The position numbers were made by a program, and so were the translations under genes. A stretch of DNA of 64,000 nt, taken from assembly GCA_037039925.1 (NCBI GenBank), contig JAXRKP010000693.1, positions 174,177 through 238,176 on the forward strand. Reading direction: 5' to 3'. The notes under the pieces are model-generated. The model had not been told where the DNA came from, did not search any database, and was given only the letters and a program-made list of their open reading frames with translations. Shown here piece by piece: positions 1 through 11,399 of the stretch (the first letter of the stretch is position 1; each line of letters opens with the position of its first letter). This DNA is from Doris montereyensis (taxonomy: Eukaryota; Mollusca; Gastropoda; Nudibranchia; Dorididae).

Positions 1-346
1 GCCCGAGAGAGACATTGTGGTCCAAGAGAGACAGGAAAATGACTTATATGCTAGTAATTAGAGTTGACTCTCTGTCCCCAAGAGAGACAGTGTGGCCCCC
101 AAGAGAGACAGTGTGGCCCTCAAGAGAGACATTGTGGCCCCCAAGAGAGACAGTGTGGCCCCCAAGAGAGACAGTGTGGCCCCCAAGAGAGACAGTGTGG
201 CCCTCAAGAGAGACAGTGTGGCCCAAAGATATTGTGGCCCCCAAGAGAGACAGTGTGGCCCCCAACAGAGACAGTGTGTCCCCCAGGAGAGACATTTTGG
301 CCCTCAAGAGAGACAGTGTGGCCCACCAAGAGAGACAATGTGGTTA
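1..346. repeat. 21-bp minisatellite
   Basis: About 15 tandem copies of a 21-bp unit with core aagagagacagtgtggcc, spaced 21 bases apart (for example at 121, 142 and 163). The array starts at the window edge, so its true length is unknown. Copies near 30-80 and 220-300 are diverged or interrupted. Because 21 is a multiple of three, several frames on both strands remain open; this is not evidence of coding. Confidence 0.95.
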
Positions 347-1156
347 AAACAAATGTTGCCGTCATGCCACCACTAGCATTAAGACTAAAAGCAAGGCAGT
401 GGGCATGTTTAAAATGACGAATAAGTTCATGACACAAAAATTGAAGCTCGATAAGAACAAAGACAATACGAAAACAAAGGAATAAACGTTAAAAATAAAC
501 TTAAGACATCTGACACAATCAAAGCTGCAACCTCCGTGTCGACACTCATTGCCTTGCCATGAAAAGAGAGCGCACTACAAACGATTGTAACTGCTTTTCT
601 TGTATTGGACCTTGACACAGTGGACAGTTTTAACCCTTTAGCGTCTAAACCGACAAAAAAAACGGAGGGAAAATAATCGATGTTAAACAGAAACTACTAC
701 AATGGGTCCTGTGTGTAAAAAAAAAAAAAAAGCAGAGAAAAGAAATTTAGTCATGTTCAGTGTTAATGAATTAACAGTCTACAGTAAAGGAAAGATAAAC
801 AGTTGAAGGACCAATGGGATTTCAAGTTCGAGATCAATGAAAAAGACTTCTTCTAAAAAACCAGATACGCTCTAGCAAAATCAACTTAAATTCAAAGAGA
901 GGTCGAGATATTCACTTGCTGTGTCCCTACCTATGAATAAAGAGAGTAGAATTTTTGTCACTGCTGTGAAAGTTGATGAAAGTTTATTTATGTACAATAT
1001 TTATTCGAAGGTATACAAATTTTGTATTCAGTTTTGCTTACAAAGACAAGGATGTGAAAGGGAGGAAATAAAAGAAAAAACTATAGGATGGAAATAAATT
1101 GCTATTCAGCGTTATTTGAATACACGTTTGAAAATTTACATGTCGTCTCTCCTCAG
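347..1156. other. AT-rich noncoding, no gene recognised
   Basis: No convincing ORF, RNA gene or repeat was seen here. The last bases, ending tctctcctcag at 1156, form a good 3' splice acceptor for the exon that follows, so at least the right part is probably an intron whose upstream exons lie outside the window. Confidence 0.4.
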
Positions 1157-1365
1157 ATGTTCAACGCGGAGCAGTTGGTCAAATGGTGTTTACATTTCGT
1201 TTCGACCAATTTTGATGCCTTTTCGAACAGAGAAGAGTTCCCTAGCCTGACAAACGAAGATAGAGTACATGTTGAAGAAAACAGATGGCCTCCCTGACCT
1301 ACTTGGAGGAAGTGGAAAAGTTTGAAAAAGAGATGACGGCCAAAGGGAGAAGATTAAGTGTGTGA
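1157..1365 (+). CDS. C-terminal exon of RhoBTB-like BTB/BACK protein, frameshifted
   Basis: Last coding exon of a BTB-domain protein of RhoBTB type; such proteins are atypical Rho-GTPase/BTB adaptors of Cullin-3 ubiquitin ligases. The exon follows the acceptor tctctcctcag and reads MFNAEQLVKWCLHFVSTNF, then ends with VEENRWPP. In RhoBTB proteins the region after the second BTB domain has the same pattern: a WCLH(Y/F)-x-TN motif and, about 25 residues later, a HRWPP motif followed by YLKEE. Here the frame breaks after RWPP at about 1291-1296. If one base is missing there, reading resumes as TYLEEVEKFEKEM and stops at 1363-1365. That is either a sequencing or assembly error or a real inactivating deletion. 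Upstream exons, including the BTB and GTPase regions, are outside the window. The family assignment rests on recalled motifs, not on an alignment. Confidence 0.6.
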
Positions 1366-1456
1366 TTATGTGAACTGCTTCAGAATTGTTGGTTTTTGCA
1401 TTATCCGTACAATTACGAGAAGGGAAGGGAAAACCTAAACTCTCTCGTGTATGGGT

Positions 1457-1548
1457 ATGAGTAGTGGTATAACAGGCTCTTTCACTGTTAGTACTCTCTC
1501 TCATGAGTAGTAGTATAACAGGCTCTTTCACTGTTAGTACTCTCTCTG
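1457..1548. repeat. 46-bp tandem duplication
   Basis: Two adjacent copies, starting at 1457 and 1503, of a segment containing ataacaggctctttcactg. They differ by about one base, so the duplication is recent. It lies just past the RhoBTB-like exon, probably in its 3' UTR or downstream. Confidence 0.9.
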
Positions 1549-1830
1549 AATATTTCTCATATTTACCCATTTCAATGAACAGATATGTATACATTTATTA
1601 TGAAATTTCCATGGGGAAGAAGCTGCATGGTGAATCCAAATGTATGAATGCAGCTTGGCTTATGAAAAGTGAGATTGCTGACTACCTCATTGAAAAGCAG
1701 TTCCTCTATCATTATCAGGCGAAGTTGATGTTGTTCAGTCAGAGGATTACGGTTTCATCTGAAAATGGATGAATGCTGCACTGTAATTCTTTGGGTTTTT
1801 TTTTTAATATGATCCTGTGGTGCACTCTGC

Positions 1831-2208
1831 TGCACTCTCGCACCCAACCGCTTTTGTCTTGTTTCGTTTGCTGTGATCCCACGCAATGCAAACTGTGCTT
1901 CGGTTTGCGCGAACCACGCGACAGGGCAAGTGGTCCAAAACGTCGAGAGTTTTAAGTGCTACGGTATCTATAGACATGATGTTGTTGGCGAATCGTCGTC
2001 ACAGTTGAACTATAATAAATACATAGATCTATCACGTGGGGGTCACCAATGTAGCACAGAACATATGAGCAGATAAAACAAGAAGCCTGTGAGTTAGAAG
2101 ATGGCCTTTAATCTACTAGCCACAAACATCAACAGGAAGTGAAGACGTGACGTAATACGCAGTAAGTAAGAACGAAACAAGACAAAAGCGGTTGGGTGCG
2201 AGAGTGCA
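1831..2208. mobile_element. Element bounded by 38-bp perfect inverted repeats
   Basis: The segment 1831-1868 is the exact reverse complement of 2171-2208 (38 of 38 bases; core cacccaaccgcttttgtc). The arms are separated by 302 bases with no transposase. Outside the perfect arms, similarity continues weakly on both sides (ggtgcactct), with a short duplication on the left. This could be a short non-autonomous DNA transposon or an inverted duplication. I could not find a convincing target-site duplication. Confidence 0.65.
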
Positions 2209-2937
2209 CCAGAGTTCCCCCTGATCCCAAGTGGGTTGAATCTTGCATCCAGTCCTATTCGAAGATGTACCCCACCCATAAAACACCCCAAAACAAAACA
2301 AAAACACAGCTCAAAACAACTTTCCATACAATTTCCACATAGCCCCTGACAGGCTGTACAACAGCATATCCATGGTGTCTGGTACGAACTGGCCAAATCT
2401 GAAATTTCCAATTCTAAGAAAAGTAGCTATTCATCTTAACAGAAACTAAAGCTACACTGTGTAAAAATAGCAGAAAACATTATCTTATAAAAATGCTTCA
2501 AAACTACGTTTGATCAAACCGGCTAAGTTGAGTTTTCGTTTTTCATATCGACACAAAACAGGCAACTCAGTTTTCATCTGAATGGGTCGGTCAATGTACA
2601 AATGGCTGACTGCTTCAATTTTTATTCTTATGTCTCAATACGTCCAAGTACAAGAAGTGATAATAAATTAATTTCATGTTTAAGAAATATTTAGCCCATT
2701 GGAACAAAATCCCATCCATCTCATATGTGCAAATTGTTATGATTTAAAATCGAATTTTAAAACAATTATTCAGTTTTCTGTCTCTTCTCTGAAATTAGCG
2801 CTGAGCACCATTCACTCATTCAAATCCTGCACACTGTCAGTAGTGTTTGTTTGTTGGCTGTTTATTTGTACCACAGCTTTAGTACTTAGTGCTCAAGGGC
2901 AAAGTAGAATGATTGCATGTGGCAATCAATGCTTGGA
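2209..2937. other. Noncoding stretch, nothing recognised
   Basis: AT-rich sequence without splice-flanked open frames. It may be 3' UTR or intergenic DNA downstream of the RhoBTB-like exon. Confidence 0.3.
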
Positions 2938-3497
2938 GATGGGATTGTGTTCCCTTGTCTGACAGATGGGATTGTGTTTTTTGTCTGACAGATGGGATTG
3001 TGTTTGTTTGTCTGACAGATGGCATTGTGTTTGTTTGTCTGACAGACGGGATTGTGTTTGTTTGTCTGACAGATGGCATTGTGTTTGTTTGTCTGACAGA
3101 TTGTGTTTGTTTGTCTGACCGATGGATTGTGTTTGTTTGTCTGGGGTATTGTGTTTGTTTGTCTGACAGATGGCATTGTGTTTGTTTGTCTGACAGATGG
3201 GATTGTGTTTGTTTGTCTGACAGATGGCATTGTGTTTGTTTGTCTGACAGATGGGATTGTGTTTGTTTGTCTGACAGATGGGATTGTGTTTGTTTGTCTG
3301 ACAGATGGGATTGTGTTTGTTTGTCTGACAGATGGGATTGTGTTTGTTTGTCTGACAGACGGGATTGTGTTTGTTTGTCTGACAGCGGGATTGTGTTTGT
3401 TTGTCTGACAGACGGGATTGTGTTTTTGTCTGACAGATGGGTGGATTGTGTTTGTTTGTCTGACAGATGGAATTGTGTTTTGATTGGTCTGACAGCC
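2938..3497. repeat. 27-bp minisatellite
   Basis: About 20 tandem copies of a 27-bp unit with core gtctgacagatgggattgtg followed by tttgttt. Shortened units occur near 3100-3150 and 3380-3460. The unit is nine codons long, so a 195-residue open frame runs through it, but it is only the repeat read in frame. Confidence 0.95.
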
Positions 3498-3951
3498 TGA
3501 TGTAGCTGGTCTTGTTTTATTTATTAATTAGTTGTATTAACGTAAAGCTGATACATATTGTTGTTGTTTCATTTGGTTGGCACAAGCGGTTGGCCAATTT
3601 TAGCTTTGAAGAAAATATTCCATTTTATTTTTGGCTCCATGTTCTTCCAAATGTATCCATTGCCACGGATTCATATCCTTGTGGTTTTAGTATTTCCTTT
3701 TGATTTGTATGTATGTATTCATTACTTACACCAAGTGAGATGCACTCTTTTGCACCTCCTCAAAATTTCTTGTATGTAGAATGTATGTGTGTGTGTCTGG
3801 TGGTGTGGGATCCAGGCCCAGGAGACGGTTAGGTACCGATACTAGTAGAAGGAAACTCTATGGAACTGGAAGCTAAAGACAGATGGTCTTCAGAAGAAGA
3901 GAACCCTCGTCGATGAAGTGTTTTGGCCCCTATATTCCTTACACTTACACT
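3498..3951. other. Noncoding stretch, nothing recognised
   Basis: No open frame with recognisable composition, and no repeat homologous to others in the window. Confidence 0.3.
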
Positions 3952-4195
3952 CTACTAAGTCTACGGCGGACGGGCACTTTTTGTTGTTGCCCCGATGGTC
4001 CTACTACGTCTACGGGGACGGGCACTTTTTGTTGTTGCCCCGATGGTCCTACTAAGTCTACGGGGGATGGGCACTTTTTGTTGTTGCCCCGATGGTCCTA
4101 CTAAGTCTACGGGGGACAGGCACTTTTTGTTGTTGCCCCGATGGTCCTACTAAGTCTACGGGGACGGGCACTTTTTGTTGTTGCCCGATGGTCCA
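3952..4195. repeat. 49-bp minisatellite, five copies
   Basis: Units begin at 3952, 4001, 4049, 4098 and 4147 and share ctactaagtctacgggg plus a GC-poor centre, ctttttgttgttgcccc. Copies are nearly identical apart from one- or two-base length differences in the G run. Confidence 0.95.
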
Positions 4196-5224
4196 GTGCT
4201 TCATGAGATCACCTGCCTAACTTCTAGCCACGCTCTCGCTGTTGCTTAACTTTTCCCTTTGGTCACTGCTTCTTGCCAAACTGTCACATCCAAATATAGT
4301 GGACGTTTTTATTCGATAACATATACAATGGAAGTCAGATTCAATAAGGTTGTCGAGAGTGATGCTAGGATCTCATTGTATGATATGAGACTTTCGTTAA
4401 ATGCGAAGTGGGCAGGGAACGTAAAAAAAAAAAAGCTCAAGAATGATTTTACTTAAGATTCTTCACTTTTATGCACAATGCTCATTGTTCTTTCCATTCA
4501 TTGTCATATTTTGTTTATAATTACTTCTAGTACTAGGTATTTAGTATTGTCTGTTATTTGTCAGCTTTCGTATGTGTAATAATATTACTAATACTAATAG
4601 TAGCAGTATTAGAATTATTACATTTATTTAATAGAGTAATAGTTATAAATTTAACTATTTTAAGATTAATTTGTGGCGATTTTATTTTAAAAGGGGAGTT
4701 GAGATGTTTTGCTATCATAAATTGTGTAATAGCAGTAGATATAGTACATGTACTAAATATAAACCTGCTGCTGTATATTTTATAATGCTGACTAAATAAA
4801 GGATGTTTTATTTTAAATGATAGGAATATATTCCATTTGTAATTTAGTTAATAATTATAATTTTTAAAAAGCTTGACATTTGAAATAAAGAAAACTGATG
4901 GTGAAATATGAGTACGGAAATACATGTACAACTAATGTGTAGACCGAGGGACAGCTCTGACTTTGACCTGAGTCAACCAGAGGTCACACGCCTTGTGCCT
5001 TTATCCACGCTGATGTGTTCCAGTTCCACCAGGTTAATTGAATTTTATTTCACCCTTATGCCATGCATCAATTCTTCTACTTAGTAAGTTCAAGGTTTCG
5101 TATAAAAAAACATTACATGTCTTTTGAATTGGATAACTTCAATTTGGGCTATGATGAAATGCGGTTTATGGGTGCTACTGGTAAGTCATGCTTCTTTCCT
5201 TTCACATTCATTCTTTTACATGTG
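4196..5224. other. AT-rich sequence with poly(A)-signal candidates
   Basis: Strongly AT-rich with AATAAA-type hexamers near 4795 and 4884. It could be the end of a long 3' UTR, but no link to an upstream exon is visible. Otherwise nothing was recognised. Confidence 0.25.
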
Positions 5225-5480
5225 TAATACCAGTAGCGGTTCGAGCCCCGCCAACAGTTGAACAATGTTCTCAAGTTTTTTCGAGTGAAATTCACCCCTT
5301 CCCCTGGTCCAGCTAGGTGGATTGACACCTAGTCCCATAGGAGAAGGACGATGAAAAGAGGTCCTGTGTACAGATAACAACACTGTGCACGTTAAAGATC
5401 CCTTTGCAGGCCAGGCAAAATTTTAAATCCTACCAAAAACCCTGAGATCACCTTAATTGTAGATGTGGGTAAATCAAATC
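5225..5480 (+). mobile_element. SINE family A, copy 1 (5'-truncated)
   Basis: Begins at a B-box-like tRNA promoter block, ggttcgagccccgcc (about 5236), and continues with the body shared by the copies at 17740-18060 (+) and 21295-21480 (-). Shared marks are tggtccagctaggtgg, gtgcacgttaaagat, the gatcaccttaattgt block and a tail of gtgggtaaatcaaatcaaat. The tRNA-like head plus a body conserved across three loci is the signature of a tRNA-derived SINE. Confidence 0.8.
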
Positions 5481-6230
5481 AAATACCTGTCAATTCACTC
5501 TTAGATTGAGATCACCACAGATTGTGAACAGAGCAAATTACAATTGATCGATTGAATTGTTTGGCCTTATCTGATGTGGACAACAAAAATTATATTGGTG
5601 TTGATACTACTACTGTAGAAGTTGTGAGTTATTATAACTATTTGTGACAGCATGCTATTTCATTTCTTGTTATGGTTGACATACTTATTGTCCATTGTTA
5701 GTGTTATTGTTAATCTTGTTATAAGTCATGCTTTTTACATCAAATTATGATTCTTTGTGTATAATTTATCTTAACACTGTGACATCCATTCATTTTGTGT
5801 CCCGTGTATGCCATATGCATATATGCAAATGTCAACAGCTCTTTTGTGTACAATGAAAAATTATGAAGCGGTCCATCACAATACGTGATAATGTACATGT
5901 ACTGTATAAAAAATGTCTTGAAACAAGGAAAAGCCAAAAATTGTGTTACTCTTGTTTATGAGTTGTCAGACGAACAATTGTTATCTCAATGCGTCATGGA
6001 CACAGAGGATGTTTAAGTTATAACGATTTTAAATCAGACATATTTATGTTAATCAGATATATCTAGTTACATATAGGAAAGTGCTGTCAACTGATTAGGA
6101 CAATAAGAGATGTAACTGTGTATTGGGCCTCCAAAACCGAGGGTTTTCAGACTTGAAGAAGAAGCTTTAATTTCACTTTTTTTCACAAAATGTGACATTA
6201 TTCATTATCTTCATTCTTCACAAAATGCAA
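5481..6230. other. Noncoding, nothing recognised
   Basis: AT-rich sequence with no gene-like frame and no match to the repeat families found elsewhere in the window. Confidence 0.3.
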
Positions 6231-6232
6231 TA

Positions 6233-6985
6233 CAGTGGAACCTGTTTAATCGGAAAGTTTTGGTGGATTGAAATAATCCCGATTTGCCGGGGACCTAGGG
6301 ATTTTGGTTTCCCTCAGCAGTTTAAGGTACCTAAGCCCTTCTGTGAGTGGGAAAAGACAGAATTAAACGGGCAAGTAGCCACAGGACCAGTTGATCAAAA
6401 TGAAGATGGCATTCATCAAAGATGTCACTCAAAAAAGGCTCTTTCTTGGACGGTAGATAGATAAGATACGTAATCAAGAAAGCATGGTGGGTCATTAATA
6501 TCTCCTCTTGTGTCCACCCTTGCGATTGATGGATGAGGTGGGCAATAAAAAACTTTGACAGTGTACAATTTTCTACACGCTGCCCCGTGTCAACACTGCG
6601 CTGTATTGTAAGGTGGACGAGCAAGGTCTGGCTCAACGCCTGCTTTCACACCTTAATGAATGTCTGGTGTGTCTGGCTTATGGTTGATCGCAAATTGGCA
6701 CTTGCAACATCGTGTACACATTATGCAATGTATAACACGTGTAGCATTAATGCAGGTGTAATAATTTATGTTTTGCTAACACGGAAACCAAATTGGGATA
6801 AAACTTGAGTGTTGGAATAAATAAATATGGGGTAAATGGTCATGATAATCAATGCAAGCTCTCGAAAATTGTCCCAATTAGCCTGGGACCTTTCCCGTTT
6901 AGAGAGGTAAAATATATAGAAACCATTCCGTTGCCTGGTAATTTTTTCTCGATCCCCTGAGTTCCCGATTTGAGAGGTTTCACTA
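6233..6985. mobile_element. Pogo/Tigger-like non-autonomous DNA transposon
   Basis: The left end cagtggaacctgtttaatcg (6233) is an imperfect inverted match to the right end, whose reverse complement begins tagtgaaacctctcaaatcg at 6985. Both ends abut TA, the target of pogo/Tc1-mariner elements. Further in, the left arm (gatttgccgggg) and right arm (agttcccgattt) carry related internal motifs. The ~750-bp interior has no transposase frame, so the element would be a MITE-like deletion derivative. Confidence 0.65.
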
Positions 6986-6989
6986 TATA

Positions 6990-7191
6990 TCCACAAAATA
7001 TGAAAGCAACACTCTGAAATATTGAAAAAAATAAAATAGAAATCAAACATCATCAAATTAGTCATCAGACTACTTTTGGGTGATAAAAAAACACAGAAAA
7101 AAACTCCCCAACTAAGACAAAGATACAATAAATATGTGTTAAAAACAGCCATAGATAATACCTGCCTTTGAAAAGAAAGTCACACAGCTGA
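6990..7191. other. Noncoding flank
   Basis: Low-complexity AT-rich sequence between the pogo-like element and a short minisatellite. Nothing was recognised. Confidence 0.3.
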
Positions 7192-7261
7192 GCTGTTGGC
7201 ATGGCCGGATGTGTCTGCTGGCATGGCCGGATGTGTCTGCTGGCATGGCCGGATGTGTGTC
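7192..7261. repeat. 22-bp tandem repeat, three copies
   Basis: Three consecutive copies of tggcatggccggatgtgt plus a short spacer, identical except at the ends. The GC content is much higher than in the flanks. Confidence 0.95.
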
Positions 7262-8274
7262 ATTTGAGGAGTTTTGGTGGGCTGGGAATGCACGTATTGC
7301 CTTTTATGAAAAATAATCATTGGAGAATGTTGCCTTTTGTGACGAAATGTTGAGTTGTCAAGTTGAATGAAATGAAGGGGATATAATGCTATTCATGAGA
7401 AAGAAAAGGAAATTTTACCGATATAGATGAAAATTCATATGGAGGTCTTATTTACAATTTTTTTTTCATTTTTGATTCATGTCGCATTTTGTGATAGGAC
7501 CTTATTACTCTATTTCTAATTATGTAATTAATGTATTTACTTAGTTTCCTATGTAGTCTCTAATATTAGTAGTGCTAATACAGATTTTTATTTAATGTTC
7601 ATAAAATTTTAATGCTGATATAGGTAGTTTGTAATCTTAATGATAAAGTATGCAATGTGTGTTATGTTCATTTTCTGTTTTAACAGTGTTCTGATTTAAC
7701 ATTGTATATTTTGTGTTATTACTGTATGATCTTTCAAATGTGTAGTGTATGCAAATTGCACACAGCTCATTACCTATAACATTTATGGCTATGCAGTAGT
7801 CTATACGTATTTGTTGCCTGATGTTGCAGATGTATTGTAAATTATTACTGTAACTGTAACTACATAATTTATAACCGTAGTAGTAGTAGTTAATGTCAGG
7901 TCTTGTTATGAAACCAGTGTACATGACACGTCTTTTATTTTTCAAAACTCCATTCCTTCTTCTAAGAATGTGATAACCATCGTCCTTTCAACACCTTTGT
8001 CTGATATTAATATCAAACTGTTGATTATACACAATGTGTATCATGTTGTGATATTATATTTTGATGATTTTTGACACAATTACAATGCCCAAGCAAAGTA
8101 TTTTACGTTTTTTGTAATGTTGTGATATTATTATTATTATGCAATGTTTATTATTATTTTGCTTATTATAAAAATGCAGAAGCTAGAATTTCTTTCCATG
8201 CGCAAATAAAATTGTGGAACTGACAAACGAAAAAGATCAATGACAATATCTGGTGTTTTTGCTAAATTTTATTC
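7262..8274. other. AT-rich noncoding stretch
   Basis: Contains short ATT runs around 8129-8165 but no supported gene. Some blocks resemble LINE 3' ends in composition only. Confidence 0.25.
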
Positions 8275-8520
8275 TGCCGTGCTCCGACAAAACACTTTTT
8301 TTTTTTTTTTGGCTCGATTTTTTAGAGCAGGTCCACGTCCATATTGTGACAAAATTTAAAAAAAAATTATGAATAGTTTTTGAATAAATTAGAATAAAAC
8401 ACATTCAGGTCAGGTATGCTCTGACAAAGCAATTTTTTCTGCGATGCTCTGACAAAACACATTTAATCGTCACTTTCTGGAAGAAATTTCTCAGTCATGC
8501 TCTGACGAAACACACTCAAT
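8275..8520. repeat. Family E motif cluster (tgctctgacaaaacaca)
   Basis: Four direct copies of a 17-20 bp block, tgctctgacaaaacacat or close variants, at about 8280, 8417, 8443 and 8498. The same block recurs in both orientations at 14741-15056. The spacers are AT-rich and unrelated. Confidence 0.7.
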
Positions 8521-8577
8521 TTTTAATTTCTCAAAGGAAAGTGTCAGTTTGTTCTTTGCTGTTTGTATTTGTATAAT

Positions 8578-8645
8578 GTATGTATGTATGTATGTATGTA
8601 TGTATGTATGTATGTATGTATGTATGTATGTATGTATGTATGTAT
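8578..8645. repeat. (TATG)n microsatellite
   Basis: About 17 uninterrupted TATG units, followed to 8700 by decayed TG-rich variants. Confidence 0.98.
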
Positions 8646-8997
8646 ATGAGTATGTATGTGTGTGTGTATGCATGTAAGTATGTGTGTGTGAATGTATGTT
8701 TGTTTGTGTGTAAAAAAACCACTCTTCTTTTTGAGCCAAATAGTGGAATCAATAAGTAAACTTACATATCTGATATTAATTGGTTTACTAATTATTTATT
8801 TTTAACGCTCAACATAGTTCTCAAAAATGCATTTCTGAGTTCATCAAAGCATACTCCTTTCGGAAGATGCAATTCGATAATAAAAAAAAAGAATCATAAT
8901 ATCAGAGCCTTGAAGAACAATTCGATGAATGGGTAGAGTCGATTGATATAGCTTTATCAGTACAAATAACAAGATGATAATCGATAGAATATCAAAA

Positions 8998-9165
8998 CAA
9001 ACAGACAGATAGATAGATAAATAAATACATGTAGATAGATAGTCAGATAAATAAATAGATAGATAGTTAGATAGATAAATATATGAATAGATAGAAAGAT
9101 ATATAAATAGTTAGATAGGTAGTTAGATAGATATTAATACATATACAGATACAGAGATAGATAAT
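8998..9165. repeat. Degenerate (GATA)n tract
   Basis: Irregular runs of AGATAGAT and AAATAGAT with frequent substitutions. It looks like an old GATA microsatellite. Confidence 0.85.
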
Positions 9166-9281
9166 AAAAAAAACAAAAGAAGACAAAAGAGAAGGATATG
9201 AATATGACAAAGAAGAACAAGAACACGAAGGAAGGCAGGACGAGAAGGAGGAAGCATAGTGAACAACAATTACAGAGACAG

Positions 9282-9282
<1 letters not shown>

Positions 9283-9367
<85 letters not shown>

Positions 9368-9420
9368 CAGAGACAGACAGACAGACAGAGAGAGAGAGAG
9401 GGGGAAGAGACTATTTATAT
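9283..9420. repeat. (GA)n tract with GACA edge
   Basis: Nearly pure GA from about 9288 to 9356, followed by an acacacagacagag transition and (GACA) units. Confidence 0.97.
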
Positions 9421-9479
9421 AGGAAGACAGACAAACAAAGGCAGAGAGAACATAAGGAGAGACAGAGTGATAGAGACAA

Positions 9480-9614
9480 GAGAGAGAGAAAGAGAGGTGA
9501 GTGGGGCAGAGATAAGAGAGAGAAAGAGAGTTAGTAGGGAAGAGACTAGAGAGAGAAAGAGAGCGTGAGTGGGGCTGAGACTAGAGAAAAGAGTGAGTGG
9601 GGCAGGACAGAGAG

Positions 9615-9689
<75 letters not shown>

Positions 9690-9941
9690 GTGGGGCAGAG
9701 ACTAGAGAGAGAAAGAGAGAGAGTTAGTGGGGCAGAGACTAGAAAAGAGAGAGTGAGTGGGGCATAGACTAGAGAGAGCAAGAGAGAGTGAGTGGGGCAG
9801 AGACTAGAGAGAGCAAGAGAGAGTGAGTGGGGCAGAGACTAGAGAGATAAAGAGAGAGTGGGTGGGGCAGACTAGAGAGAGAAAGAGGGAACGAGTGGGA
9901 CAGAGACTAGAGGAGGAAGGGAGAATGAGTGGGGCAGAGAC

Positions 9942-10019
<78 letters not shown>

Positions 10020-10300
10020 TGAGGGGGCGAAGACTAGAGAGAGCAAGAGAGAGTGAGTGGAGTAGAGACTAGAGAGAAAAAGATAGAGTTGGTGGGACAA
10101 AGACTAGAGAGAGAAAGAGAGAGTGAGTGGGACAGAGACTAGAGAGAGAAAGAGAGAGTGGGTTGGGCAGAGACTAGAGAGAGAGAAAGAGAGAGTGAGT
10201 GGGGCAGAGACTAGAGAGAGAGACAGAGAGAGAGTGAGTGGGCAAAGAAAAGAGAGAGAGAAAGAGAGAGTGAGTGGGGCAGAGACAGAGGAAGAGAGGA
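9480..10300. repeat. GA microsatellites nested in a ~35-bp minisatellite
   Basis: A ~35-bp unit containing gtgagtggggcagagactag plus a GA-rich remainder repeats about 20 times with variable length. Pure GA blocks at about 9605-9686 and 9944-10014 appear to be GA expansions inside individual units. Open frames here are repeat readings in both orientations. Confidence 0.93.
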
Positions 10301-10551
10301 AAACAAAGACAAGACAAAAAAAGGCAAAACCAAATTGATGAAAGCCAAAATGAAAAATGCAAAGCCAGCTCAAGAGACCAACATTCTTTCGATCTGAAAG
10401 CATTTGGGTGGCCCTTAAAAGGACCGTGGAGCAGTAGTGGAACGTGCAATGTACTCTGAACGGTTCATTCAGGATGTTTGAACTGAAACGACCAAACAGT
10501 CACAGGTGTTGATGACAGTACGGTATGGTCTTAGTAGTACATGTAGTAGTC
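10301..10551. other. Unique-looking noncoding spacer
   Basis: Nothing recognised between the GA array and the 260-bp tandem duplication. Confidence 0.3.
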
Positions 10552-11085
10552 TTCTCTTCTTCACAAACATTTCTGTACTTGCCAAAGGACAGCCCAGTCC
10601 ACACGCTGCGCGCAAAGACAGGACGATCCGATGGAAAGACACGATCATGGTGCTTGGAGCTGAGGCTCACGGGTATCCGATCCCGCTGGGGAGGATCAAG
10701 ATCGAGTATCCGCTGTCTCTTCATTAAACACGCATGCGGTGTGTTGAAGTTGAAATTCGAAGCATCGTCTTGCAAACGGAAGCAAGTAGTATGTCATGAT
10801 GGTGGCTGTGTCATTCTTCTTCACAAACATTTCTGTACTTGCCAAAGGACAGCCCAGATCCCACGCTGCGCGCAAAGACAGGACGATCCGATGGAAAAGA
10901 ACACGATCATGGTGCTTGGAGCTGAGGCTCACGGGTATCGATCCGCTGGGGAGGATCAAGATCAGTATCCGCTGTCTCTTCATTAAACACGCACGCGGTG
11001 TGTTGAAGTTGAAATTCGAAGCATCGTCTTGCAAACGGAAGCAAGTAGTATGTCATGATGGTGGCTGTGTCATTCTGCAATCACA
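10552..11085. repeat. 260-bp tandem duplication
   Basis: The block ttctgtacttgccaaaggac occurs at 10571 and again at 10831, exactly 260 bases later. The whole unit, including gaggctcacgggtat and gcatcgtcttgcaaacggaa, is repeated with only a few substitutions and single-base indels. A third partial start, tgtcatgatggtggctgtg, ends the array near 11075. The 153-residue open frame across the junction changes frame relative to the unit, so it is not a conserved protein. Confidence 0.95.
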
Positions 11086-11129
11086 ATAGCTAGTAGCTTG
11101 GTTGTTCTAAGTCGTCATCTTTCTTTTTG

Positions 11130-11335
11130 CACGATGGAGGAAATAGTTTCTGTATCCACCACGGACAGCCCAGCCATGCAGTGAAGGAAAACTAAGGAAA
11201 ACAAAGGAAAACCAAGTAAAATTGAAGAAACCAAAAATAATGACCCTTCCTGCATGAAGACTGAACGAATCCGATGAGAAGAGACGATCGCGGGTGTTAT
11301 TAGGAGTTGATGCTCACTTCTGTCGAGTGTTTGTA
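11130..11335. repeat. Diverged third copy of the 260-bp unit
   Basis: Order and spacing of blocks match the two copies to the left: tttctgtatccacc, ggacagcccag, cgaatccgatgagaagagac and gagttgatgctcac. About 60 bases of A-rich sequence replace the middle. This looks like an older relative of the recent duplication. Confidence 0.6.
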
Positions 11336-11399
11336 AACTCGTCGTAACAGTAACACCGCGTTATGCTGTTAAGTTGGAAATAACGACTTTGAATTAAAG

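Noticed and set aside
1503..1772. 89-codon plus-strand frame after the RhoBTB-like exon
   Set aside because: It starts inside the 46-bp duplication and has no recognisable features. It is more likely 3' UTR.
10525..10986. 153-codon frame across the 260-bp duplication
   Set aside because: 260 is not a multiple of three, so the two copies are read in different frames; no shared protein is conserved.
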